This document shows, one piece after another, positions 15,889-23,478 of a stretch of 64,000 nucleotides of DNA. Made by a program: the position numbers and the translations under genes. The notes beneath the pieces are model-generated. The model had not been told where the DNA came from, did not search any database, and saw nothing but the letters and a program-made list of their open reading frames with translations. The DNA lies in the NCBI GenBank assembly GCA_003133665.1, contig PKYK01000034.1, positions 22,685 to 86,684 on the forward strand. The letters run 5' to 3'. Origin of the DNA: Acidimicrobiaceae bacterium (GTDB lineage: Bacteria > Actinomycetota > Acidimicrobiia > Acidimicrobiales > RAAP-2). Positions within the stretch are counted from its first letter, which is position 1, and each line of letters starts with the position of its first letter.

Positions 15889-16277
15889 CCCTCAAAACGG
15901 CCAGGGCGCCCCGTAAATCGCCGCGAACGGTCGCTGCACCGGTCGGACTTTCAACCAGCGGAAAGCGTCTATGGAAGTCAATTTCCTCGGTGTTCGGGCT
16001 CGAAGAGTATGAAAAGGTCGTGCTTTTGCAGGCGTGCCGTTGCGCAGATCGGCTCGACTTCATGGCCAAGGAGCTCGTGGCGTCGACGTTGACCGTCACG
16101 AATCACAAGGGCGACGAAGTCGCTCATCCTCTCATCGCCGAGAGCCGACAACAGAGTCTGACGCTGGCTCGACTTCTCGCTTCTCTGCGCGTGCCGAGTG
16201 GCGAGACGGTTGGCGACCACCGACTACAGCGACGCGGCGCGGTTCGCGGCACCTACGGCGGCGGAGCATCATCGTGA
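15885..16277 (+). CDS. Phage terminase small subunit (TerS)-like
   Basis: 130 residues resembling the P27-type small terminase family: a basic N-terminus, then GKRLWKSISSVFGLEEYEKVVLLQACRCADRLDFMAKEL and the hallmark TVTNHKGDEVAHPLIAESRQQSLTLARLLASLRVP, where a reference-strand beta turn precedes the last oligomerisation helix. TerS recognises the packaging site and recruits the large subunit. No large subunit follows, so it would have to work with a helper phage's TerL, the strategy used by known satellites. Start overlaps the previous stop. Confidence 0.78.
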   Translation: MTLKTARAPRKSPRTVAAPVGLSTSGKRLWKSISSVFGLEEYEKVVLLQACRCADRLDFMAKELVASTLTVTNHKGDEVAHPLIAESRQQSLTLARLLASLRVPSGETVGDHRLQRRGAVRGTYGGGASS

Positions 16278-16576
16278 GACGCCTGACACCGACAGCGAGC
16301 ACCGTGCCGGCTGATCTAAAGACGTACGCCTGGCGTCGATGGGAAAGCGAAGCAATCGCCGCACGGGCTGAAAGCGACAGGTCCGGCCCCTCTCCCTGTG
16401 CATTCGTGGCCAACATTCACGCGCCCGTGCGCTATCGCGCAGCACTCACTGAAGCCGTTGGCCAGGTCGCAGGCGACCGTCATTTCTACGCTCAGATGGA
16501 GACGCCAAGAGTCCGAAAGCACCAACTTGACGCCATCGCATCTGGCGTCGCGTCAACTCCCGAGATCGGCGTCTAA
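16274..16576 (+). CDS. Hypothetical protein, 100 residues
   Basis: Not recognised. Contains SPCAFVANIHAPVRYRAALTEAVGQVAGDRHFYAQMETPRVRKHQLD, a compact alpha/beta pattern. GTG 16274 overlaps the TerS TGA; its TAA overlaps the next ATG (TAATG). The tight packing between TerS and the glycosyltransferase-like gene implies co-translation. Confidence 0.6.
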   Translation: MRRLTPTASTVPADLKTYAWRRWESEAIAARAESDRSGPSPCAFVANIHAPVRYRAALTEAVGQVAGDRHFYAQMETPRVRKHQLDAIASGVASTPEIGV

Positions 16577-17193
16577 TGTCGGAGACACGGGGCTTGCCCG
16601 TCCACGTTGCGCCTCCACTTCTCTCGCGGACAAGCCCGGCACTCGCACGAATCGTCGTGCCGTTCACCAGTGTCCACCGTGACACTCGCGCCGCCCTCGA
16701 GCCCTACGGGCCGCGAGTGAAGTACTGCGACGTGAGTGAAGTCGGCGCGTACTGGCGTCTCTTCAGCGATCTTTGGGCCGCTGGCGAAGATTTCATTCTG
16801 ATCGAGCATGACATCGTTGTTCGACCTGGCACCATTGACGGCTTCGATCGATGTCCTTCGTCGTGGTGCTCGTGCTCGTACACCTGGAATTGGAAGCCGG
16901 CGTACTCCTGGCTCGCCGACCGAAGCGCCAAGGTGCTTGAGAACTCGCTCGGCTGCACGCGCTTCCGGGCCGAGTTTCTCAAGGCTTCACCGGACCTTGG
17001 AACTGACGCCGTGCTCGAAAGGTTCGCTCGGCAGTCGAAGCTTGGATCCTTGGTGGAAGCGCGCCGGCGATTTACACCGAGACTTGCGCCGCCGATCCCC
17101 CACTACCTCGTCGATCAGCTCTTCCTGGCGGTCGTCGCTGATGGCGGCACCGTGTCGTTTTGCGCCCACGAGCGGGTAGGTCACCGCCAATGA
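16576..17193 (+). CDS. Glycosyltransferase-like phage protein
   Basis: 205 residues. The central segment WRLFSDLWAAGEDFILIEHDIVVRPGTIDGFDRCPSSWCSC resembles the nucleotide-sugar-binding region of small glycosyltransferase-like proteins found in actinobacteriophages, with EHD at the place of the DxD metal motif. Seven Cys are present, unusual for a cytoplasmic protein. Possible roles are modifying virion proteins or the host surface. No signal peptide or membrane helix. Function is inferred from a weak resemblance only. Confidence 0.5.
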   Translation: MSETRGLPVHVAPPLLSRTSPALARIVVPFTSVHRDTRAALEPYGPRVKYCDVSEVGAYWRLFSDLWAAGEDFILIEHDIVVRPGTIDGFDRCPSSWCSCSYTWNWKPAYSWLADRSAKVLENSLGCTRFRAEFLKASPDLGTDAVLERFARQSKLGSLVEARRRFTPRLAPPIPHYLVDQLFLAVVADGGTVSFCAHERVGHRQ

Positions 17194-17226
17194 TTTCGTC
17201 CGAATCCAACAAGAAAAGAGTCAATC

Positions 17227-20031
17227 ATGTCGTATGAAGTGGGCTCGGCGTTCCTTCAAATCTTGCCGTCCTTCTCAGGCGTCGTCGAAGCGATCAGCGC
17301 GGAAGCTGAGAAGTGGGGCGACACGGCCGCCCAGGTCTTCGCCGAGACGTTCAAGGGGATCGTCAACGGCGAACTGAAGAACCTCTCGCCGGTCAAGGTC
17401 ACTGCCGACATCTCCGAAGCCGAGGCGAAACTCGCGGAGATCCGAGCGTCGCTCGATGGTCTTGGCAACGAGAGAATCGGCGTCACCCTCAGTGAAGCCG
17501 ACGCTCTCGCAAAGATCGAAACCCTGCGAGTTGACCTCGACGAACTGGCGCTGAAAAGTCCGAACATTCGCGTTGACATTGACGCCGCCCGAGCCGAAGT
17601 GGAGCTCGCCGCGCTCAGTCTCGAGGCCGGAACTCTCGGGTCGGGTCTGAACGACGTTGAAGGAGCCGCCGGTGGCGCCGGCGCCGGCGTCAGCGGCCTC
17701 GGAGCCGACGCAGAGTCCTCGATGCCCGAAGTGTCGGGTCTCGTCGCCGGGGTTGTCGCATTGGGCGTCGCCCTGGTGCCTATAGGGGGGCTCGCTTTGG
17801 GTGCACTGGCCGCTCTCCCCGCTTTGATCGCCGGGGCCACGGCGGGCCTCGGAGGCCTCGTTCTAGGGTTCTCAGGAATCTTTGGCACTCTTTCAGCCTT
17901 CAACAAGTCCCAAACGACCGGTGGAAGCGCTGGCAGTTCAGGGGCGTCGTCGGCACTGAGCAACGCCGACGCTGAACGAAACGCCGCCAACAGCGTCCAG
18001 ACCGCCGAGGAGGCGCTCACCAATTCTCGCGTCAACGGTGCACGCTCAGTGGCCGCAGCGCAAGCAGCAGCGGCTCAGGCGACCGTCTCAGCCAACCAGG
18101 CCGTCATCACCGCGGAGAACAACCTGGTCAACGCCGAACGCGCCGTGACGCAGGCGCAGTGGAACGAGCAACAGGCGCAAGAAGCCGTCATCACCGCCCG
18201 CCAGAACGCTCAGAACCAGCTCGAGAACTACACCAACCAGCTCGCCGACGGCGCGATCGCCCAACAGCAGGCCGCGCTCAACCTCGTCGAAGCCAAGCAG
18301 GCCCTCGACGCCGCCAACGCCCCTGGATCCACCGCGACGGACAACCAGAAGACCCAGGCGCAGATCTCCTTCGAGCAGGCCACTCAGGCGGTCACCGATC
18401 TCAATACCCAGCAGTCCCAGCTCGCGGTCACGGCAACCGCGGCCGCGGCTGCCGGCGTCGACGGGAACAACCAGGTCCTCGCCGCCGAGCACAACCTCCA
18501 GCAGGCGACCCAGGCCGTCACTGATGCCGTCACTGCCCAGGGGACCGCTCAGCAGAACGTCGCCGACGCCACCGCGGCCGCGGCCGCGCAACAGATCACG
18601 AACCAGGACAACATCGCCCAGGCGCAGAAGAAGAGCGCGCAGACCGTCGCCGACGCCGAACGCGCTTTGACCATGGCCCTCGACAACCAGAAGTCTGCCT
18701 TCGAGCGAGCGGCGATCCCCGTCTCGAGCGGATCGTCGGCGATCAACACCTACGCCAATGACCTCAAGAAGCTCACGCCGGCCGGCCGGGAGTTCGTCGA
18801 GTTCGTCACCGGCACCATGTACCCGGTCTTCGAGGGCCTCAAGGCCCAGGTGCAAGACGCCTTCCTGCCGAAGATTCAGGGTGGGCTGATGGATCTCCTC
18901 CCCTTCTTCCGCGACCTGGGCCCGATCATCGTGCAAGCGGCCTCGGGCATCGGCCAGACGTTCGAAGAACTCGCCAAGTTCATCGGATCCAAGACCGGAC
19001 TCTCCGAGGTCATGACGATTTTCAAAGAGGGCAACGGCTTCATGGCCGCGATGGGCGGCAACTTCGTCACCCTGTTCGAGGCCTTCACCGGCGTCGGCGC
19101 TCAAGCGGGCCCGATCGTCACCGCGCTCTCGGACGGCATCACGCACCTGGTGGACTCGTTCGCCAAGTGGGCAGAGGACGGCGGCTTTCAGAAGTTCCTC
19201 GTCTGGTTGAAAGAGAATGGTCCGAGCATCGTCTCGGATATCGGAGATCTCCTCAAGTCAGCAGGTGGACTCGTTGTCGCACTCACGCCGATCGGATTGG
19301 TACTCGACAAGGTGATCGGGGGACTTTCCCAGTTTGTAGGTTGGCTCGTCAAGAGCGACCCGATCCTCTTGACGGTCACGGCGCAGCTCGGCGCCCTGGC
19401 GCTCGCGGTGCTGGCCGTCTCGTCGCCCGTCGTGCTGATAACGGCCGGCATCGCTCTTCTCGTCATTGGCGTCACGGAGCTCGTCGTACATTGGCGCGCC
19501 GTCTGGGGCGACATCAAGAATTGGGCGCTCGACGCCTGGCGCTTCCTCGACGGGCAGGTCTTCAGTCCGATCGTCAACTTCTTCACGGCACTCCCCGATG
19601 AGATTGCGAAAGGTCTCGTCGGCCTGGCTGACACTATCGCGAGGCCGTTCGAAGATGCTCTGGGTCCGATTAAGGCTGTCATCGACACCATCAAGGGATG
19701 GATCGGTGGTCTCAGCACTGCAATAGGTCTCACCACTGTGAAACTCGACGCAACACAGGCGGGTTCGATTCTGGGTGTGACGATACCGAAGCACCATGAC
19801 GGCGGCGTTGTCCAGGGCACGCCCGGCGTCGAGACGTTGGCGTGGCTGATGCCTGGTGAGATCGTGACGCCGGCAGGGATGAAACTTCCCTCCCACTCTG
19901 ATGCGCGCGTCATCACCTTCGCACCGGTCTTCAATGGCGTCGACCTGTCCAACGTGAACATGGTTCAAAGGGAGATCACTTCAGCTTTTGCACAGTTCGC
20001 CGAAGAAATTCAACCAATGAAGATCTTTTGA
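17227..20031 (+). CDS. Phage tail tape measure protein
   Basis: 934 residues. N-terminus GSAFLQILPSFSGVVEAISAEAEKWG is the typical start of actinobacteriophage tape measures. A hydrophobic Gly/Ala segment (about 170-225) is followed by a long Ala/Gln coiled coil (about 240-500), a globular part, a second hydrophobic segment (about 700-755) and a C-terminus with HDGGVVQGTPGVETLAWLMPGEIVTP, the family's closing motif. The protein sets tail length in siphoviruses; at the usual 0.15 nm per residue it would specify roughly 140 nm. It is the only recognisable virion structural gene in the element, and the frame is intact. Confidence 0.9.
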   Translation: MSYEVGSAFLQILPSFSGVVEAISAEAEKWGDTAAQVFAETFKGIVNGELKNLSPVKVTADISEAEAKLAEIRASLDGLGNERIGVTLSEADALAKIETLRVDLDELALKSPNIRVDIDAARAEVELAALSLEAGTLGSGLNDVEGAAGGAGAGVSGLGADAESSMPEVSGLVAGVVALGVALVPIGGLALGALAALPALIAGATAGLGGLVLGFSGIFGTLSAFNKSQTTGGSAGSSGASSALSNADAERNAANSVQTAEEALTNSRVNGARSVAAAQAAAAQATVSANQAVITAENNLVNAERAVTQAQWNEQQAQEAVITARQNAQNQLENYTNQLADGAIAQQQAALNLVEAKQALDAANAPGSTATDNQKTQAQISFEQATQAVTDLNTQQSQLAVTATAAAAAGVDGNNQVLAAEHNLQQATQAVTDAVTAQGTAQQNVADATAAAAAQQITNQDNIAQAQKKSAQTVADAERALTMALDNQKSAFERAAIPVSSGSSAINTYANDLKKLTPAGREFVEFVTGTMYPVFEGLKAQVQDAFLPKIQGGLMDLLPFFRDLGPIIVQAASGIGQTFEELAKFIGSKTGLSEVMTIFKEGNGFMAAMGGNFVTLFEAFTGVGAQAGPIVTALSDGITHLVDSFAKWAEDGGFQKFLVWLKENGPSIVSDIGDLLKSAGGLVVALTPIGLVLDKVIGGLSQFVGWLVKSDPILLTVTAQLGALALAVLAVSSPVVLITAGIALLVIGVTELVVHWRAVWGDIKNWALDAWRFLDGQVFSPIVNFFTALPDEIAKGLVGLADTIARPFEDALGPIKAVIDTIKGWIGGLSTAIGLTTVKLDATQAGSILGVTIPKHHDGGVVQGTPGVETLAWLMPGEIVTPAGMKLPSHSDARVITFAPVFNGVDLSNVNMVQREITSAFAQFAEEIQPMKIF

Positions 20032-20297
20032 CGACCGCGTCGAACTCGTCAACCGCCCTGGCGCCACGCACGGGGTTCGTCAACCCCTACTCGCACGGCG
20101 GGGTCCGTCGGATGAGTAACGCTTCGAACTTGTCAGCCAACGGGGCATTCTTCAACTCCTGCCACAACGGGCCCGCGATGGTCTCAGAGAGCTGGCTTGA
20201 GGAGATGGTGACGAAGGCGATGCTCAGGGTGCTGATGAATACGCCCTTGGCACAACTCGAAGCGATCCTCGAGCGGCGCCGGCGTGAGGACTTCTAG
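20028..20297 (+). CDS. Hypothetical protein after tape measure, 89 residues
   Basis: Not recognised. TTG start overlapping the tape measure TGA (TTGA); an internal ATG at 20112 is an alternative. The C-terminal half is helical (ESWLEEMVTKAMLRVLMNTPLAQLEAILERRRREDF). In phage genomes this slot holds distal tail genes, but no such similarity is visible. Its stop shares CTAG with the stop of the convergent gene on the other strand. Confidence 0.5.
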   Translation: MTTASNSSTALAPRTGFVNPYSHGGVRRMSNASNLSANGAFFNSCHNGPAMVSESWLEEMVTKAMLRVLMNTPLAQLEAILERRRREDF

Positions 20298-20518
20298 ACC
20301 TCCTGCGTGTACGCCTTCAGCATGGCTTCGAAGTGCTCGTCGCTCATGTCACGCTCGAGGAGCTCGCCTGGCGGAAAGGGTCCGTCCAGAAGATATCGCT
20401 CAACGAGTTCCATGAGCAGAGTTCCGGCAACGGGGCTCTCGCGCAGAGTTGCGAACGCTTCATCACTCAGCGAGTGCAAGTAGACCACGGCTTGCTCGTT
20501 GACCTTGGTTTTTGACAT
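20294..20518 (-). CDS. Hypothetical acidic protein, 74 residues
   Basis: Not recognised. Acidic helical product (NEQAVVYLHSLSDEAFATLRESPVAGTLLMELVERYLL...). A strong AAGGGGG site lies upstream of the ATG. It runs opposite to the main operon and its stop overlaps the convergent stop, so it is an independently transcribed cargo or control gene near the right end, the place where satellites often carry accessory genes. No toxin, antitoxin or defence motif is recognisable. Confidence 0.6.
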   Translation of the reverse strand: MSKTKVNEQAVVYLHSLSDEAFATLRESPVAGTLLMELVERYLLDGPFPPGELLERDMSDEHFEAMLKAYTQEV

Positions 20519-21224
20519 CGAACCCCCTTCGATTTGAGAGAACGCCTTTTGACGGTCTCACTTTGAATCTTCGGCGAGAGTACCTGAAGAGCGCCGTCGA
20601 TCGGGGATCCGCACCCTGTCCGCAGGGGCAGAAACAATGCGAAAAGGTGAGGGCAGATGAAGAGTGAAGTTCTAGATCAACGTTGGTTTTGCTCACGTGA
20701 TAAACGGCACGCATCATTTCTTGATGAACCTGTCGGCGAAGCGAATTCGCCGAAGAGCAGCGCCCTAACGCCAAGCAATCACCAGGTTTTCGAGTTTCTG
20801 TAAATTTCTTTGCTTACGATTTAAAACCCGCTGTCCGCGAGATGTCTGAAGGAGGCGAGACCGGCGGACCCATGGTTCGTCCATGGGAATGCTCTGGCGA
20901 CTCGTCGCGCCACGATCGCTTCGAAGGGCACGTAGGGCCGCTCATCCGGTCAGACTGCTCACACCACGCCCTGTGCGCCGCGTGAGGGCCACGGCGTGGT
21001 CACTTCGCCACCCAGCACGTCGCGCAGAGACGAAGGTGCGGAGTCGGCTCTACAGCAAACGCAAGAGCTGGTAGCAGTCGCAACGCTCGGGGAACGGTTT
21101 GTGAACACAACTCGCGCCAAGCGTCCTCTTGAGAGCCAACAGCACCACACGACGAGCGGAGCATTAGCCCTCGTGACCTGCCTAAACATAATCAGAGCAA
21201 ATCAGCGCAAACAACCTTTGAGGA
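20519..21224. other. Non-coding right end of the element with hairpins
   Basis: About 700 bases without a convincing gene, less GC-rich in parts (20800-20830). Three perfect inverted repeats: CCCTG/CAGGG at 20614-20627 (4-base loop), CGGCGAA/TTCGCCG at 20734-20752 (5-base loop) and CCCATGG/CCATGGG at 20868-20886 (5-base loop). No T-run follows them. Candidates are a packaging site for TerS, a replication origin or a small RNA. A 47-codon frame at 20842-20985 is not convincing. Confidence 0.5.
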
Positions 21225-21271
21225 ACTGGCAGTCAAGAGGTCAGGGGTTCGAATCCCCTTACCTCCACCAA
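21225..21271 (+). repeat. attR core, 47 bp
   Basis: Exact copy of 10790-10836, the 3' half of tRNA-Ala from the anticodon loop to just past CCA. No 5' half of a tRNA precedes it. Confidence 0.95.
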
Positions 21272-21542
21272 GGGAACTCAGTGAGATTAGGTTCAACCAC
21301 CTAGCGGAATCACAGCCGGGGTTCCGACCGGCCTCAAATCTGATGCCGCGGCGCCCGCTCGCATCATCAACAGTTCATTGGAGCAGTACCGATGCCACCA
21401 GCCGAGCCGACTTCATCATGTCCATTGTGGAGGCGAAGAGGCTGCGCCTGCGTAGCCCACGCCCTGAACCGGCCGGGGTCGCCGTCACCTCGATCGCCAA
21501 ACGTCAACAGCGCTGCCGCAGACCCGCGGTACCGACGACCTG
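21272..21542. other. Intergenic host DNA after attR
   Basis: 271 bases between attR and the CDF-like gene's stop. No convincing gene or RNA seen. Confidence 0.5.
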
Positions 21543-22541
21543 CTACGCGCCCCAGGTGGGATCAGCGGTGAACTCGACGGTGAGCCACAGGTCGAGCGCG
21601 AGCGAGTCGAGCTTGGTTGCGAGCAAGTGACGTACCGCGTCGGACTGGGCGACGTTCCACGACGGATCCACGACGAAGTCGATCTCCACGTAGAACTTCC
21701 GGCCGATCTTGGTCATGCGCAGACGTTGATCACCGAGTCCGAAGGTGGCGGCTACTTCGTCGACGGCTTCTCGAGCGGGCAGCGCCAACTCAGTGTCGGG
21801 GCTGCCCTCGACGAGCTCGATGAACGTCGTGCGGATCATCTGCACCGGCGGCACGACGAAGGCGAGGCACGTCACGATCACGAGCGAGGGATCGACGTAG
21901 CGCGCGGCGGGCGCCCAGGCGGTCCCGACGATGAGTCGCGCGAAGATGAACGCGAGCAACATCCCGAGTCCCAGGATCCCGCCGGCGAGCCACTGCGTGG
22001 CTTCAGCGGAGACGAGCTCGAACTCACGGGCGCTGCGACGCATCCACGACCAAAGTCCGATCGGCAGCACCAGCGCGACGACCGCATAGGCGAGACTCCA
22101 CCCGGACGGGATACGCGCTCCCCCGTGCACGATGGTGAGCACCGCGTTGAACGTCGCGTAACTGCACGTGGCGAGCAGGGCCACACCCTCGACGCCGATG
22201 ATGAGCGGGGTTAGCGCTTCGCGCCCGAAGGGGTAGCGCACGGTCGGGCCGGTCGCCACGAGGTGCGAGACCCGCAGCGCCATCCACGAGAGTCCGATTC
22301 CGAGGAAGGTGTAGAACCCGTCGAAGAGGATGATCTGCGAGCCGGTGATGACCCCGATGATGATGCCGACCGCCGCGAGAACGAAGCCCGTCGCGATGGA
22401 GAGCGCCAGGGCCCGTCGCTCCAGCAGGAACTCACGTCGGCGCCGCCGGCTTCGGTGCGTCGCGCGCTGCCTCGCCGCCTTTCGGGCGCGGTCCTGCTCG
22501 TTCTGCTCGCGGTTCATGGTTCCTACAGTTTCTACCGGCAT
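21543..22541 (-). CDS. Cation diffusion facilitator-like membrane protein
   Basis: 332 residues: a basic cytoplasmic N-terminus, about six membrane helices (ALALSIATGFVLAAVGIIIGVI; IILFDGFYTFLGIGLSWMAL; LIIGVEGVALLATCSYA; LAYAVVALVLPIGLW; WLAGGILGLGMLLAFIFARLIVG; PSLVIVTCLAFVVPPV) and a cytoplasmic C-terminal domain, as in CDF metal-proton antiporters. However, the paired metal ligands of helices II and V are incomplete: FDGFYTF has one Asp and the second (DxxxD) is absent, while helix V keeps only YVDPS. It may transport something other than Zn/Fe or be inactive. The ATG at 22517 is an alternative start. Confidence 0.72.
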   Translation of the reverse strand: MPVETVGTMNREQNEQDRARKAARQRATHRSRRRRREFLLERRALALSIATGFVLAAVGIIIGVITGSQIILFDGFYTFLGIGLSWMALRVSHLVATGPTVRYPFGREALTPLIIGVEGVALLATCSYATFNAVLTIVHGGARIPSGWSLAYAVVALVLPIGLWSWMRRSAREFELVSAEATQWLAGGILGLGMLLAFIFARLIVGTAWAPAARYVDPSLVIVTCLAFVVPPVQMIRTTFIELVEGSPDTELALPAREAVDEVAATFGLGDQRLRMTKIGRKFYVEIDFVVDPSWNVAQSDAVRHLLATKLDSLALDLWLTVEFTADPTWGA

Positions 22542-22693
22542 TTTCGCCGAACTTGAGCGATGGCGTCCTGATTGGTTTGGAGGGATACGTACGGTGCGGC
22601 GAATCGATTAGGGGCGCGGCAACGTCACACTGGTCTTCGCCCGAACCCGGTGCTACGCTTCGCCCGCAATCAGCCTCGAGCAACGGAGACGTC

Positions 22694-22966
22694 ATGCCAG
22701 CAGTCCTTATTGTCAAAGCGAACGTCGCGAGTTACGACCCTTGGAGAACCGCCTACGACTCCTTCCACGCCTTTCGCCGTGAGAATGGCGTGACTGGTGA
22801 CGAGGTCTACTGCTCGCCGGAGGACATGACGTCGATCCTGGTGCTGCAGTTCTTTGACACGGTAGAGGCTGCGCAAGCATTCGCATCAAATCCTGGTCTT
22901 GCGGAGGCCATGAGATCAAGCGGCGTCATTGGCGCTCCTCGCCTGACAATCACGGAAACGGTCTAG
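22694..22966 (+). CDS. Small dimeric alpha/beta-barrel (ABM-like) protein
   Basis: 90 residues: AVLIVKANVASYDPWRTAYDSFHAFRRENGV ... SILVLQFFDTVEAAQAFASNPGLAEAMRSSGV. This beta-alpha-beta arrangement is that of antibiotic-biosynthesis-monooxygenase-like or related ferredoxin-like single-domain proteins. GGAG lies five bases before the ATG. Stand-alone; the reaction, if any, is unknown. Confidence 0.7.
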   Translation: MPAVLIVKANVASYDPWRTAYDSFHAFRRENGVTGDEVYCSPEDMTSILVLQFFDTVEAAQAFASNPGLAEAMRSSGVIGAPRLTITETV

Positions 22967-23478
22967 CCCGCCGACTCAGCCAGGTAGTTGACGCCAACGG
23001 CCACCCGTATTCAAGGACTCGCACGTCTCTTGGCATGACCCGGGTGTGTAGACGTGCCACGCTCGAATCAGGTCTTGCCCCTGCGCAACGTCTGCCGCCC
23101 GAGAGACACTCGATACAGCGATGGGGGTACCCGGATGGCACCCGCCCGTGGCTCGGCGAGCGTGGGCTCCGGCACCGGGCGACTTGCCGTGCCTCCGGCG
23201 AGTCGAGTCACCAATGCAATCCGGGCTCTGGCGACTTCGTATTCGCCTCGAGCGAGACCGACGACGCACCTTCGGCGAACTCGGGACCCGATGGGCCGCG
23301 GTGTTCGGTGCGGTTCACATCAGGGGCCCGACGACCTGGGCCTGCAGTCAAGCCTTGGCAACCCATTGCGTGAGCCGGTCTGGTGACGAAGGACCATTCT
23401 CGACAACCCCCGATGGCGAAACTCATTTTGGGAGCATCCGTCGTCCCTCCCAGGAGTTTCCGCCGTCACCTCCCTAGG
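22967..23478. other. Gene-poor interval, 512 bp
   Basis: Between the ABM-like gene and the convergent HD-GYP stop. Open frames here are Arg/Ser/Pro-rich with no start signals or similarity. Nothing supported. Confidence 0.5.

Larger units (their letters stand above)
10790..21271. mobile_element. Integrated phage-satellite-like element in tRNA-Ala
   Basis: Bounded by the 47-bp attL/attR repeat; the excised circle would be 10,435 bp. The integrase lies next to attL and reads toward it. A divergent control region leads into a rightward operon of tightly overlapping genes: two HTH proteins, a replication-initiator-like protein, small unknowns, small terminase subunit, glycosyltransferase-like protein and tape measure protein. 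No large terminase, portal, capsid, protease, tail tube, tail tip or lysis gene is seen. By eye its base composition is less GC-rich than the host. Either a satellite depending on a helper siphovirus or a deleted prophage; the intact overlapping frames favour a functional unit. Confidence 0.88.

Noticed and set aside
18088..19146. Minus-strand frame of 352 codons opposite the tape measure gene
   Set aside because: Arg/Gly/Leu/Asp-rich shadow of the coiled-coil coding region.
20842..20985. 47-codon frame with an internal AAGGAGG near the satellite's right end
   Set aside because: The AAGGAGG is inside the frame, and the product has no structure-like pattern; better viewed as part of the non-coding end.
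21225..21271. Second tRNA-Ala gene
   Set aside because: Only the 3' half from the anticodon loop is present; it is the attR repeat, not a gene.
23035..23477. Overlapping plus-strand frames between the ABM-like and HD-GYP genes
   Set aside because: All are Arg/Ser/Pro-rich with no start signals; no similarity noticed.
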